DNA of 45,019 nt, taken from NCBI GenBank assembly GCA_041688215.1, contig JBDNIO010000234.1:1-45019 (forward strand), read 5' to 3'. Made by a program: the position numbers and the translations under genes. The stretch is from JBDNIO01 sp041688215. Its GTDB lineage: Bacteria; Pseudomonadota; Gammaproteobacteria; Nevskiales; Salinisphaeraceae. Below the pieces are notes generated by a model. That model was not told the origin of the DNA and did not search any database. It saw only the letters and a program-made list of their open reading frames with translations. Positions 5,950 to 14,808 of the stretch are shown here, piece after piece. The number at the start of each line of letters is the position of its first letter. Position 1 is the first letter of the stretch.

Positions 5950-7725
5950 ATGCGTTCCCACTACTGCGGCGACATAAACGAAACCCTTATTCACGAGAGC
6001 ATTACTGTTTGTGGTTGGGTACATCGTCGGCGTGACCACGGCGGCGTAATTTTTATTGACCTGCGCGACCGCAGCGGCCTGCTGCAGTTAGTATTTGATC
6101 CCGATTCCCCGGAAATGTTTGCCCTGGCGGAAAGTCTGCGCCCGGAATTTGTGATCCGCGCGACTGGCAAAGTGCGCGCACGCCCGGAAGGCACAGTGAA
6201 TAGCAAGCTGCCGACCGGTGGCGTAGAAGTTTTGGGCCAGAACCTGGAAATCCTCAACGCTTCGGAAACTCCGCCGTTGCAAATCGAAGAATCGGAATAC
6301 GTGGGCGAGGGAACGCGCCTGCGCTATCGTTATGTGGAACTGCGCAAACCGCGCATGCAGCGTAATTTTCAACTGCGCGCACAGGTTACCCGCACGCTGC
6401 GCCGTTTTCTGGATGACGCGGGATTTCTGGATATCGAAACGCCGATTCTGACCAAGGCCACGCCCGAGGGCGCGCGCGACTATCTGGTGCCCAGCCGCAC
6501 CCAGCCCGGCAACTTTTTTGCGTTGCCGCAATCGCCACAACTCTTCAAGCAGTTGTTAATGGTCGGCGGCATGGATCGCTACTACCAGATCGCCCGCTGT
6601 TTCCGGGATGAAGACTTGCGTGCGGACCGGCAACCCGAATTCACCCAGCTCGATATCGAGTTTTCGTTTGTAGACGAAGAAGAAATAATGGCCACCAACG
6701 AGGCCATGATTCGCTCGTTATTCAAGGAGGTACTTGAGGTCGACCTGCCCGATCCCTTCCCGCGCATGAGCTATGCCGAAGCCATGCGTCGCTTTGGTTC
6801 GGACAAGCCGGATCTGCGCATTGACTTGGAGCTGGTGGACATCGCGGACCTGGTCGCAGACGCCGAATTCAAGGTTTTCTCCGGCCCGGCAAAAGACGAG
6901 TCAGGTCGTGTGGCGGCGTTGCGCGTGCCCGCTGGCGCAGAATTGTCGCGCAAGCAAATCGATGACTACACCGATTTCGTGGGCCGTTACGGCGCCCGCG
7001 GCCTGGCTTATGTGAAGGTCAACGACGCCGCGGCCGGGCGCGACGGTCTGGCCTCGCCCATACTGAAGTTCCTTAGCGGCGAGGCCGTGGCCGGGATTAT
7101 GCAGCGCACGGCGGCCGAAACTGGCGATTTAATCTTCTTCGGCGCAGACAAAGCCACCGTTGTAAACGATGCGCTTGGCGCGCTACGCGTGCGTCTGGGT
7201 AAGGATCTGAACCGCGTGCAGGGCGACTGGCAGCCGTTGTGGGTGGTGGAATGGCCCATGTTTGAATGGGACAGCAAGGAAAAGCACTGGCAGGCGTTGC
7301 ACCATCCGTTTACCGCGCCGGATACACTGGATACGCAGGTCTTGACCGAAAACCCCGGCGGCAGCCTGTCCCGCGCCTATGACCTGGTGCTGAACGGCAC
7401 CGAAGTCGGCGGCGGTTCCATTCGTATCCATCAGCGTAAAATGCAAAGTGCGGTGTTCGAAATTCTGGGCATCGGGCCGGAAGAAGCCGAAGAAAAGTTC
7501 GGTTTTCTGCTGGAAGCCTTGCGCTACGGCGCGCCGCCGCACGGCGGCATCGCCTTCGGGCTGGACCGGCTGGTTATGCTCATGGTTGGCGCTGAATCCA
7601 TCCGCGAAGTGATTGCCTTCCCGAAAACTCAGAGTGCCACCGACATGCTTACCGGCGCGCCGGGACTGGCGGATGAGAAACAGCTGCGCGAACTGGGTAT
7701 TAAACTACGCGGAAAGTTGGAATAA
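5950..7725 (+). CDS. aspS: Aspartyl-tRNA synthetase, probably non-discriminating type
   Basis: This class II synthetase of 591 residues has the bacterial AspRS architecture: an N-terminal OB-fold anticodon-binding domain (about 1-105), the catalytic core with motif 2 (FRDEDLRADRQPEFTQLD), the bacterial GAD insertion (roughly 280-420) and motif 3 (GIAFGLDRLVML). Two positions are informative: His30 (RRRDHGG) and Gly81 (RPEGTVN) match the His/Gly pair associated with the non-discriminating enzyme of Pseudomonas aeruginosa, whereas the discriminating E. coli enzyme has Leu and Lys. A non-discriminating AspRS also charges tRNA-Asn and needs GatCAB to convert Asp-tRNA-Asn to Asn-tRNA-Asn; no gat genes are in this window. 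A long inverted repeat follows the stop. Confidence 0.95.
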   Translation: MRSHYCGDINETLIHESITVCGWVHRRRDHGGVIFIDLRDRSGLLQLVFDPDSPEMFALAESLRPEFVIRATGKVRARPEGTVNSKLPTGGVEVLGQNLEILNASETPPLQIEESEYVGEGTRLRYRYVELRKPRMQRNFQLRAQVTRTLRRFLDDAGFLDIETPILTKATPEGARDYLVPSRTQPGNFFALPQSPQLFKQLLMVGGMDRYYQIARCFRDEDLRADRQPEFTQLDIEFSFVDEEEIMATNEAMIRSLFKEVLEVDLPDPFPRMSYAEAMRRFGSDKPDLRIDLELVDIADLVADAEFKVFSGPAKDESGRVAALRVPAGAELSRKQIDDYTDFVGRYGARGLAYVKVNDAAAGRDGLASPILKFLSGEAVAGIMQRTAAETGDLIFFGADKATVVNDALGALRVRLGKDLNRVQGDWQPLWVVEWPMFEWDSKEKHWQALHHPFTAPDTLDTQVLTENPGGSLSRAYDLVLNGTEVGGGSIRIHQRKMQSAVFEILGIGPEEAEEKFGFLLEALRYGAPPHGGIAFGLDRLVMLMVGAESIREVIAFPKTQSATDMLTGAPGLADEKQLRELGIKLRGKLE

Positions 7726-7768
7726 TACCAACCGCGATTGCGCAGCTTTTGGTGGACTGGTTTTTGAA

Positions 7769-7850
7769 CACAGAGGCGCGCAGAGGCGCACAGAGAAGAA
7801 AGAGGGAATTGCCACAATTGAACCTCCGTGCGCCTCCGTGCGCCTCTGTG
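7769..7850. repeat. Intergenic inverted repeat, copy 1 (CACAGAGGCG type)
   Basis: The left arm at 7769-7795 and the right arm at 7824-7850 are 27 bases each and complementary at 24 positions. Each arm is itself built of a roughly 10-base unit repeated three times (CACAGAGGCG-like). The element sits between aspS and nadA. Copies 2-4 at 17.2, 19.3 and 22.4 kb have the same design with different units. No transposase or T-run is present. The remainder of the aspS-nadA gap (to 7944) shows nothing else recognisable. Confidence 0.8.
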
Positions 7851-7944
7851 GTCCAAATCAAAGTCGCAAATGGCTAGCCCCGGATTGTGATAACCTGAGC
7901 CGTCCTAATATTCGTAATTTATAGGCTTTAACCGAGACCTTCTT

Positions 7945-9045
7945 ATGTCTGCTACCACAATAGCGCTACAAGATTTCGCCACCCTGGATGACGCCGACTG
8001 CGACGCGCGCATCCTCGCCGCCAAGCAAAAGCTGGGCAGCCGCTGCGTTATCCTGGGCCATCACTACCAGCGTGACGAGGTATTTGTGCACGCCGACATT
8101 TCCGGCGATTCACTGAAACTGTCCAACCAGGCCGCCGAATGCGACGCGGAATATATCGTATTCTGTGGCGTGCATTTCATGGCGGAGGTTGCGGACATCC
8201 TCTCGCGCGATGACCAGACCGTGATCCTGCCGGACATAGCCGCGGGTTGCTCCATGGCGGATATGGCCAACCTGCGCAAGGTAGAGCGCGCCTGGCGCGA
8301 ACTGTCCGAGGTTCTGGACCCGGATGAATTCATCACGCCGGTGACTTATATCAATTCGGCCGCTGATTTGAAGGCTTTCTGTGGCCGCCACGGCGGCATC
8401 GTCTGCACGTCCAGCAACGCCCGCGGTGTGCTCGACTGGTCGTTCGCGCGGCGCGAAAAGGTTCTGTTTTTCCCCGACCAGCATCTGGGTCGCAATACCG
8501 GCTACGACATGGGCATTCCGCTGGAGGACATGGTGGTCTGGGATTACGACAAACCCATGGGTGGGCTCACCGAAACCGAGATCAAGAACGCAAAAATCAT
8601 TCTGTGGAAAGGATTTTGCTCGGTTCACCAGATGTTTCATCCGAAACAGATCGAAACATTCCGCGCCGAGCATCCCGAAGGCAAGGTTATCTCACACCCG
8701 GAAAATTCCTTCGAGGTTTGTCGCGCGTCCGACGTAATCGGTTCCACCGAAACCATCCTGAAAAACGTTCGCGCTTCCGAGCCAGGAAGCCACTGGCTAG
8801 TGGGCACCGAACTGAATCTGGTCAACCGCCTGCACAACGAAATGGCGCCGAAAGATGTGAAAGTGCAGTTCATGTCGCCGGTGGTGTGCATGTGCGCCAC
8901 CATGTTCCGCACCGATCCCCAGCACCTGGCCTGGGTTATGGATAACCTGGTGGAAGGCCAGGTCGTGAATCAGATTACGGTGCCGGAAGACGAGGCCCGC
9001 GAGGCCACAGCCGCGCTGGATTCAATGTTGGAAATAACCGCTTGA
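7945..9045 (+). CDS. nadA: Quinolinate synthase
   Basis: NadA condenses iminoaspartate with dihydroxyacetone phosphate to make quinolinate for de novo NAD synthesis, using a [4Fe-4S] cluster. The 366-residue protein contains the family signatures: ILGHHYQRDEV near the N-terminus, FCGVHFMAE with the first cluster cysteine, VCTSSNARGVLDWSF with the second, and the C-terminal VVCMCATMF region with the third. The length is usual for proteobacterial NadA. The gene is followed within 15 bases by cysC in the same direction, suggesting co-transcription. The partner nadB is not in the window. Confidence 0.95.
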   Translation: MSATTIALQDFATLDDADCDARILAAKQKLGSRCVILGHHYQRDEVFVHADISGDSLKLSNQAAECDAEYIVFCGVHFMAEVADILSRDDQTVILPDIAAGCSMADMANLRKVERAWRELSEVLDPDEFITPVTYINSAADLKAFCGRHGGIVCTSSNARGVLDWSFARREKVLFFPDQHLGRNTGYDMGIPLEDMVVWDYDKPMGGLTETEIKNAKIILWKGFCSVHQMFHPKQIETFRAEHPEGKVISHPENSFEVCRASDVIGSTETILKNVRASEPGSHWLVGTELNLVNRLHNEMAPKDVKVQFMSPVVCMCATMFRTDPQHLAWVMDNLVEGQVVNQITVPEDEAREATAALDSMLEITA

Positions 9046-9060
9046 TGGAGAACCTTCTTA

Positions 9061-9696
9061 GTGTCAGTAAATGACAAATCACACAACGTCTTTCGCCACG
9101 AAAGCAACGTTACCCGCGAGCAGCGCGAGGGCCAGAATCGCCATTGCGGCATAACCTTGTGGTTTACCGGTTTGTCAGGAGCAGGCAAGTCAACGGTATC
9201 GGTGGCGCTGGAAGAGAAGCTGCACCAGATCGGCTGCCACACCTATCGTCTGGATGGCGACAACGTGCGTACCGGCATGAATCGCGATCTGGGGTTCACG
9301 GCTGAGGATCGCATCGAAAATATCCGCCGTATCGGCGAAATGGCGAACCTGTTCCGCGATGCCGGGGTGATTAACCTCACCGCGTTTATTTCGCCTTATC
9401 GTCAAGACCGTCAAATGGCGCGTGCCCTGGCCGGCGAAGACGACTTTGTTGAAGTGTTTGTCGATTGCGCGCTGGAAGTCTGCGAAGAACGTGACCCGAA
9501 AGGGCTCTACAAAAAAGCACGCGATGGCGCCATTCCCAACTTCACCGGCATAAGTGCACCTTACGAGGCGCCGGAAAAGCCAGAGATACACATCCACACG
9601 GACAAGCAGTCGCTGGCCGAGTCGGTAGACCAGATACTGAACTGGCTGGTGGATAACGGTCATATCGAAACGGATATGGTCGGGAAAACCGGATAA
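9061..9696 (+). CDS. cysC: Adenylylsulfate (APS) kinase
   Basis: CysC phosphorylates adenosine 5'-phosphosulfate to PAPS in sulfate assimilation or sulfation-donor supply. The 211-residue protein has the P-loop GLSGAGKST, the substrate-binding RLDGDNVRTGMNRDLGF segment, the active-site FISPYRQDR motif and DPKGLYKKARDG, all typical of CysC. The start is GTG at 9061; the residues before the P-loop match the usual N-terminal extension of bacterial CysC. It stands without cysD/cysN, so it is a monofunctional kinase. It lies 15 bases after nadA and 21 before queH, probably within one transcription unit. Confidence 0.95.
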   Translation: MSVNDKSHNVFRHESNVTREQREGQNRHCGITLWFTGLSGAGKSTVSVALEEKLHQIGCHTYRLDGDNVRTGMNRDLGFTAEDRIENIRRIGEMANLFRDAGVINLTAFISPYRQDRQMARALAGEDDFVEVFVDCALEVCEERDPKGLYKKARDGAIPNFTGISAPYEAPEKPEIHIHTDKQSLAESVDQILNWLVDNGHIETDMVGKTG

Positions 9697-9717
9697 GCGT
9701 TAGCGCGATCGGTTGCT

Positions 9718-10401
9718 ATGAATCCCTATGAACTCGCCACTTTCGAACGCCCGGAGCTCGAAGCGCCAAACGATGCGCAAAACGTTCTGGTGCACTCCTG
9801 TTGCGCGCCTTGCGCCGGTGAGGTGATGGAAGCTATCCAGGCGTCTGGATTACAGCAAACGGTGTTTTTTTATAACCCGAACATCCATCCAAAAAAAGAA
9901 TACGAGCAGCGCAAGGAAGAGAACATCCGCTTCTGCGAAAAAATGGATATTCCCTTTGTAGACGCCGACTACGACACCGAAAACTGGTTCGACCGCGTGC
10001 AGGGTCTGGAGAACGAACCTGAGCGCGGCAAACGCTGCACCGCCTGTTTCGACATGCGTTTCGAGCGCACCGCACTGTACGCCGCCGAGCACGGCTTCGA
10101 CGTAATTACCAGCACCCTGGGTATTTCCCGCTGGAAAAACATGCAGCAAATTAACGACAGTGGCGTGCGCGCAGCCGAGCGTTATTCAGACATCGAATAC
10201 TGGACCTTCAACTGGCGCAAGCAGGGCGGATCTCAGCGCATGATAGAAATCGCCAAGCGCGAGGAATTTTACCAGCAGGAATACTGCGGCTGCGTGTATA
10301 GCCTGCGTGACACCAACCGTCACCGTCTGGCGCAGGGACGCGAGCGCATTCAAAAAGGCGTGAAGTTCTACGGCCGCGAAGAGATTACCGGCGGTAGCTG
10401 A
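9718..10401 (+). CDS. queH: Epoxyqueuosine reductase QueH
   Basis: QueH carries out the last step of queuosine biosynthesis, reducing epoxyqueuosine in the wobble position of GUN tRNAs, and is a non-homologous alternative to QueG. The 227-residue protein (former DUF208) has the expected cysteines: HSCCAPC (Cys28, Cys29, Cys32), CTACFDMR and YCGCVYS, which bind a [4Fe-4S] cluster and an additional iron. The motif YNPNIHPKKEYEQRK and the STLGISRWKN segment are also family hallmarks. The gene follows cysC closely on the same strand. No other queuosine genes are in the window. Confidence 0.93.
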   Translation: MNPYELATFERPELEAPNDAQNVLVHSCCAPCAGEVMEAIQASGLQQTVFFYNPNIHPKKEYEQRKEENIRFCEKMDIPFVDADYDTENWFDRVQGLENEPERGKRCTACFDMRFERTALYAAEHGFDVITSTLGISRWKNMQQINDSGVRAAERYSDIEYWTFNWRKQGGSQRMIEIAKREEFYQQEYCGCVYSLRDTNRHRLAQGRERIQKGVKFYGREEITGGS

Positions 10402-10431
10402 ACCCCCGCCCCGGGCGCCGGCAAAACCCCT

Positions 10432-11643
10432 ATGGTAGATATTCTGCACAAGACCGGTGCCCGCGCTGTATCCGGCGACCCGGCCCGAGATAAACCCCAA
10501 GATAAACCCCAAGATAAGCAATACCAGCGCAAACGCCGCGCCACCTTGGCCGGTTTGGCAGTCAACCTGCCGCTGGCAATCCTGAAAATCGCAGTAGGCT
10601 ATATCGGCCGCTCGCAAGCCCTGCTGGCCGATGGCATACATTCCTTATCCGATTTAATCAGCGATGCCCTGGTGCTTGCGGCCCTGAGAGTCGGTAACAA
10701 AAAAGCTGATCTGGACCACCCTTACGGCCACGCGCGTATAGAAACCGCGGCAATGGCGGGTGTGGCGCTGATGTTGCTGATTGCCGCCACCGGTTTGGGC
10801 TATGACGCGTTGCGCCGGCTTGGCACGCCCGAGTTGCTGTTGCAACCCGGCTGGCTCGCGCTCGCTGTGGCAGTGTTGTCTCTGGCGTTAAAAGAAGGCC
10901 TGTACTGGTACACCATAAAGATAGCCAAACAAACGCGTTCGCCACTGCTTGAAGCCAACGCCTGGCACCATCGCAGCGATGCCTTGTCGTCCATCGCCGC
11001 CGTAGCAGGCATTGCCGGCAGCATGGCCGGGATGCCTTTGCTGGATGCTGTCGGCGCACTGATTATCGCGCTAATGCTGGCCTGGGTCGGCGTTAAATAT
11101 GCCTGGCGCAGCGTCACAGAACTGGTGGATACCGGCCTTGATCCGGAGCGCCTGCAAGTCGTACGCGAACACATCGCGGCGGTCCCCGGGGTGCGTGAGA
11201 TGCGCCGGTTACGCACGCGTACCATGGGTGGCCGCGATGCCTATGCGGATGTCGGTGTATTCGTTGACCCCTACATGAGCCTGACTGAGGCGCACCGCGT
11301 AAGCGAGGCCATCAGCAAACGTCTGGTGACCCACGTGGATGAGATTACCGACATCTGCGTACACATCGAACCCGACGGCCACGCCGATGCGCCGGCGGCG
11401 TTTGAATTGCCGCTGCGTGAGGAGATAGTGCCCGAGTTAAGCAAGGCCTTTGCAGGCCTGGACGGCCACCATCAGATTCAGCGTATTACTCTGCATTACC
11501 TGGACGAGGCAATCCAGGTGGAAGTGTTGCTGCCGTTAAATTTCGCGCACGACCAAACCAGAGCCGAAGGCATTATGCGCAGCTATGCGGCGGCCGGGCA
11601 GGGCGTAGCCGGCATCGGTTCGGTACAAGTGCTTTTCGGTTAA
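10432..11643 (+). CDS. Cation diffusion facilitator (FieF/Zn-type) with an extra C-terminal domain
   Basis: This inner-membrane antiporter exports divalent metal. The 403-residue protein has six predicted transmembrane helices after a charged N-terminus, and metal sites of the HxxxD type in helices 2 and 5 (HSLSD and HHRSD), a pattern usually linked to zinc. HPYGHARIE is the conserved loop after helix 2. The cytoplasmic ferredoxin-like domain ends near ICVHIEPDGH (about residue 320) and is followed by some 80 further residues, a second small domain. The N-terminal 30 residues hold a tandem DKPQ repeat encoded by a 12-base direct repeat (about 10490-10515). The stop overlaps the convergent redoxin gene by four bases. 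The metal specificity is not proven. Confidence 0.9.
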   Translation: MVDILHKTGARAVSGDPARDKPQDKPQDKQYQRKRRATLAGLAVNLPLAILKIAVGYIGRSQALLADGIHSLSDLISDALVLAALRVGNKKADLDHPYGHARIETAAMAGVALMLLIAATGLGYDALRRLGTPELLLQPGWLALAVAVLSLALKEGLYWYTIKIAKQTRSPLLEANAWHHRSDALSSIAAVAGIAGSMAGMPLLDAVGALIIALMLAWVGVKYAWRSVTELVDTGLDPERLQVVREHIAAVPGVREMRRLRTRTMGGRDAYADVGVFVDPYMSLTEAHRVSEAISKRLVTHVDEITDICVHIEPDGHADAPAAFELPLREEIVPELSKAFAGLDGHHQIQRITLHYLDEAIQVEVLLPLNFAHDQTRAEGIMRSYAAAGQGVAGIGSVQVLFG

Positions 11644-12206
11644 GCGGGTTCAGCCAGCAGTTCACGAATGCGCGCTTCAATCTCCTTGGCCTGCTTATCA
11701 CCTTCGTGGGTTTCACCGGCGAAGAAATAACGCACGCGGCCTTGCTTGTCTACCAGGAAGTACGCGGGCCAGTAGCGATTGCCGATTGCATTCCAGTACG
11801 ACATATCGTTGTCCACCATAATCGGATGATGCAGCCCGAAATGGTCCGCGCGTTCCTTGATGCGCGTGCGGTCCTTCTCGCTTTCAAATTCCGGGCTATG
11901 TACGCCGACGACCGTGAAATCCTTATCCGCCAAATCCGCTTCCATGCTGGTCAGCCACGGAAAAGAGCGGTAGCAGTTCCAGCACATGAAGGTCCAGAAA
12001 TCCAATAGCACAACTTGGCCGCGTAGTTCTTCCCAGGTCAACGGTTCGGAATTAATCCAGTTGTGTTTCTCGTCGTGGGTGAATGCAGGTACCGCGGGCG
12101 CCGAATCCAGGGAATAGGCCTGCGCTGTGTGCGGTAGATATTGCATGACAAAAAACGCGAGCGTGACCAGTAAAGCCACAATAACGCCGGTTCTGAGTAA
12201 TCGCAT
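11640..12206 (-). CDS. TlpA/DipZ-like membrane-anchored redoxin
   Basis: This 188-residue protein starts with an uncleaved-looking signal anchor (residues about 5-24), so its thioredoxin domain should face the periplasm. The active site is Cys75-Trp-Asn-Cys78 in the context FWTFMCWNCYRSFPWL, resembling the thioredoxin domain of DipZ-type proteins rather than classical CGPC thioredoxins. The cis-proline loop appears as YWPAYFLVDKQGRVRY. Such proteins reduce or oxidise periplasmic disulfides; the specific partner cannot be read from the sequence. It converges with the CDF gene (four-base overlap of the 3' ends) and lies downstream of gshA on the same strand. Confidence 0.85.
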   Translation of the reverse strand: MRLLRTGVIVALLVTLAFFVMQYLPHTAQAYSLDSAPAVPAFTHDEKHNWINSEPLTWEELRGQVVLLDFWTFMCWNCYRSFPWLTSMEADLADKDFTVVGVHSPEFESEKDRTRIKERADHFGLHHPIMVDNDMSYWNAIGNRYWPAYFLVDKQGRVRYFFAGETHEGDKQAKEIEARIRELLAEPA

Positions 12207-12298
12207 GAGGGTGCACTGGGTAAGATGCAGACCGATACGTAAACAGACCGACGAGTGGCCGGATCAATTACAGTTGTATTCAGCAACCCATCCGGCAA

Positions 12299-13663
12299 TT
12301 AATACGCATATTCGGTGAATACCGGGTCTACCGATTCGTTCCAGGCATCGTGATAACGGTCCAATAACTCCTCGGCCGGGGTGCGCCCGGTCTCGGCGAT
12401 TTCGGCAAGTTTCTCGACAAATTGACGCTCGTCATCGCCGGAGCTATCCAGATAGCCGCGTTTAGCCAGGCCTTCCTGCGCGATGGCGACGACGTCGCGC
12501 GCGTAGTCCTGCAGTTTATGCCCGCGGAGTTTGGTGGCGAGTCCGGTTCGCGGCACTTCGTTGCGCAGCGTTTGACGTTCGGTTTCGTTCCAATCTGCGA
12601 CCATTTCCCAGGCGGCGTCGAGCGAGGCGGCGTCGTAGCACAGGCCGGCCCATAGCGCGGGGAAGGCGCACAGGCGTCGCCATTGCCCGCCGTCGGCACC
12701 ACGCATTTCCATGAAGCGTTTCAGGCGGACTTCGGGGAAGATGGTGGTCAGATGCGCATCCCAGTCGCCTATGGTCGGTAGTTCGCCTGGTAGTACGCTT
12801 AGTTCGCCTTTCAGGAAATCGCGGAAAGACAGGCCGGCCGCATCGATGTAGCGGCCTTCGCGGTAGACGAAATACATGGGCACATCGAGCGCGTAGTCCA
12901 CATAGCGCTCAAAACTCATGCCGGATTCGAATACGAATGGCAGCATGCCGGCGCGGTCGTTGTCGGTATCGGTCCAGATCTGGCTGCGGTAGCTTAGAAA
13001 ACCGTTGGGTTTGCCCTCGGTGAACGGCGAGTTGGCGAACAGCGCGGTGGCGATGGGTTGCAGGGCCAGGCCGACGCGGAATTTTTTCACCATATCGGCT
13101 TCCGAACCATAGTCGATATTCACCTGCACGGTGGTCGTGCGCAGCATCATGTCCAGCCCCAGCGTGCCGACCTTGGGCATGTAGTTGCGCATGATGTCGT
13201 AGCGCTGTTTTGGCATCCACGGGATATCTTCGCGTTTCCATTTGGGCTGAAAGCCCAGGCCAATCAGCCCTAAATTCATTTCCGCAGCGACGGTTTTAAC
13301 CTGATGCAGGTGCGTATGCACCTCGTCGCAGGATTGATGTACGTGTTCGACCGGCGCGCCGGCCAGTTCGAGTTGGCCGCCGGGTTCCAGCGTAATATTG
13401 CAGCCGCCGCTGCTTAGCGCGATGCGTTTGCCATCCTCCTCGACGGCCTCCCAGCCGAAACGCATGAGTTCGCCCAGAAAGGCGTTGATGCCGGTTTCGC
13501 CTTCATAGGGAATCGGGCGCAAGTCATCGAGCCGAAACACGAATTTTTCGTGCTCGGTACCCAGGCGCCAATCGGCCGCCGGCTTGCACGCGGCTTCAAA
13601 GTATTCAACCAGTTGGCGCTTGTCTTCGATCAACTTGCCGCCGGCTTTGGTCGGTGCGGACAT
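12299..13663 (-). CDS. gshA: Glutamate-cysteine ligase, plant/alphaproteobacterial type
   Basis: GshA makes gamma-glutamylcysteine, the first step of glutathione synthesis. The 454-residue protein belongs to the plant-type class (as in alphaproteobacteria and Xanthomonas), not the E. coli class: GTEHEKFVF, GGCNITLEPGGQLELAGAP, the MMLRTTTVQVNIDYGSE segment and FMEMRGADGG are its hallmarks. The start at 13663 is supported by AGGAG seven to ten bases upstream; the in-frame extension to 13735 has no such site. The gene is divergent from ubiA with a gap of about 65 bases holding both promoters. In this window the YghU-like GST at 36-37 kb is a probable glutathione user. Confidence 0.93.
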   Translation of the reverse strand: MSAPTKAGGKLIEDKRQLVEYFEAACKPAADWRLGTEHEKFVFRLDDLRPIPYEGETGINAFLGELMRFGWEAVEEDGKRIALSSGGCNITLEPGGQLELAGAPVEHVHQSCDEVHTHLHQVKTVAAEMNLGLIGLGFQPKWKREDIPWMPKQRYDIMRNYMPKVGTLGLDMMLRTTTVQVNIDYGSEADMVKKFRVGLALQPIATALFANSPFTEGKPNGFLSYRSQIWTDTDNDRAGMLPFVFESGMSFERYVDYALDVPMYFVYREGRYIDAAGLSFRDFLKGELSVLPGELPTIGDWDAHLTTIFPEVRLKRFMEMRGADGGQWRRLCAFPALWAGLCYDAASLDAAWEMVADWNETERQTLRNEVPRTGLATKLRGHKLQDYARDVVAIAQEGLAKRGYLDSSGDDERQFVEKLAEIAETGRTPAEELLDRYHDAWNESVDPVFTEYAY

Positions 13664-13728
13664 GGGCTCTCCTTTTTTCGGCCACAAAGCTATCACGAGT
13701 TGTCTGCGCTGCCTATATTTGTAGCGCC

Positions 13729-14634
13729 ATGGCACATGCTAGTCTTGCAGTTATGCAAAGCACTGTGACTTCGCCACGCGGTCCGCAAGCCAAACTGGGC
13801 CAGTATCTGCGCCTGACCCGCCTGAATAAACCGATCGGCATCTGGCTGGTCGGCTGGCCGATGCTGTGGGCCCTGTGGCTGGCCGCCGACGGTTTTCCGG
13901 ATCCAGTGATACTGACCGTTTTTATTCTGGGTTGCGTGCTGATGCGCTCGGCCGGTTGCGTGATCAACGATTACGCAGACCGGCATATCGACGGACATGT
14001 AAAGCGCACAACACAACGCCCGCTGGCGACTGGTGAGGTGAGTCCTTTGGAGGCGCTAATACTTTTCGCGACGCTCTGTCTGGCTGCATTTGCTCTGGTG
14101 CTGTTGCTGAATCCGTTAGCTATAAAACTCTCGTTCGGCGGCGTGGCTCTGGCGGCGTTGTATCCATTCACCAAACGCTGGACGCACTGGCCGCAGTTGT
14201 TTCTGGGCGCCGCGTTTGCCTGGGCCATACCGATGGCGTTCGCAGCCCAGGCGGGTGCCGTGCCTGCTGCTGCCTGGTTGTTATATGTTGCGGTGCTGGT
14301 GTGGGCACTGGTTTACGACAGCATGTACGCGATGGTGGACCGCGAAGATGATCTGAAAATAGGCGTTAAATCCACTGCAGTGCGCTGGGGCCGGTATGAC
14401 CGCGCCTGGATTGGCGTATTTCAAACGGTGTTTTTTCTGCTGCTGGTGGGCGTGGGTGTCGGCTTTGAGCTGGGGCTGTTCTATTACCTGGGGCTGGCAG
14501 CGGGGGCGGCGTTGGCGGTTTATCACCAATGGCTGATTCGTTACCGCGACCGCGATGCCTGTTTCAAGGCCTTCCTGCACAACAACCATGTGGCCATGGC
14601 AATTTTTATCGGTATTGCGCTGGATCTGGCCTAG
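13729..14634 (+). CDS. ubiA: 4-hydroxybenzoate polyprenyltransferase
   Basis: UbiA attaches the polyprenyl tail to 4-hydroxybenzoate in ubiquinone synthesis, in the inner membrane. The 301-residue protein has the two aspartate-rich motifs that bind Mg2+-diphosphate: NDYADRHIDGHVKRT and DSMYAMVDREDD, and about eight hydrophobic helices. Two starts are possible, 13729 and 13753; neither has a good ribosome-binding site, and the N-terminal residues before KLGQYLRLTRLNKP are not conserved. The stop codon TAG lies inside the left terminal repeat of the MITE-like element, so the native last residues were probably replaced on insertion. Loss at this end is at most a few residues, and the enzyme should be functional. 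Confidence 0.92.
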   Translation: MAHASLAVMQSTVTSPRGPQAKLGQYLRLTRLNKPIGIWLVGWPMLWALWLAADGFPDPVILTVFILGCVLMRSAGCVINDYADRHIDGHVKRTTQRPLATGEVSPLEALILFATLCLAAFALVLLLNPLAIKLSFGGVALAALYPFTKRWTHWPQLFLGAAFAWAIPMAFAAQAGAVPAAAWLLYVAVLVWALVYDSMYAMVDREDDLKIGVKSTAVRWGRYDRAWIGVFQTVFFLLLVGVGVGFELGLFYYLGLAAGAALAVYHQWLIRYRDRDACFKAFLHNNHVAMAIFIGIALDLA

Positions 14635-14807
14635 TGTCCTGTCCGATTAAACCGTTTAATTATTTCGGCGCTTTTTCGCATCTGGCGGCGTTGCGGATCG
14701 TCACAATAGCTACGGCCCCTGAATATTATTGGGCTCCTCACCGCGCCTTGCCAGACACGAAAAATCACTCGAACTTTCTGCAACTTATTAACCGGACAGG
14801 ACACTAG
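14631..14807. mobile_element. MITE-like element with 20-bp terminal inverted repeats
   Basis: CTAGTGTCCTGTCCG at the left end (14631-14645) is exactly repeated in inverse orientation at the right end (to 14807); the match extends to 19 of 20 bases. CTAG, a palindrome, may be the target-site duplication. The roughly 170-bp interior has no coding capacity, so any movement would depend on a transposase encoded elsewhere. Left end: the TAG in CTAG is the ubiA stop codon. Right end: AGGA in the repeat lies seven bases before the ATG of the next gene. The donor IS family is not identifiable here; a CTAG target would suit the IS5 group. Confidence 0.75.
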
Positions 14808-14808
14808 C

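Noticed and set aside
7613..7924. Short open frames over the aspS-nadA gap on both strands
   Set aside because: They translate the inverted repeat and show no protein family; the repeated units alone explain the open frames.
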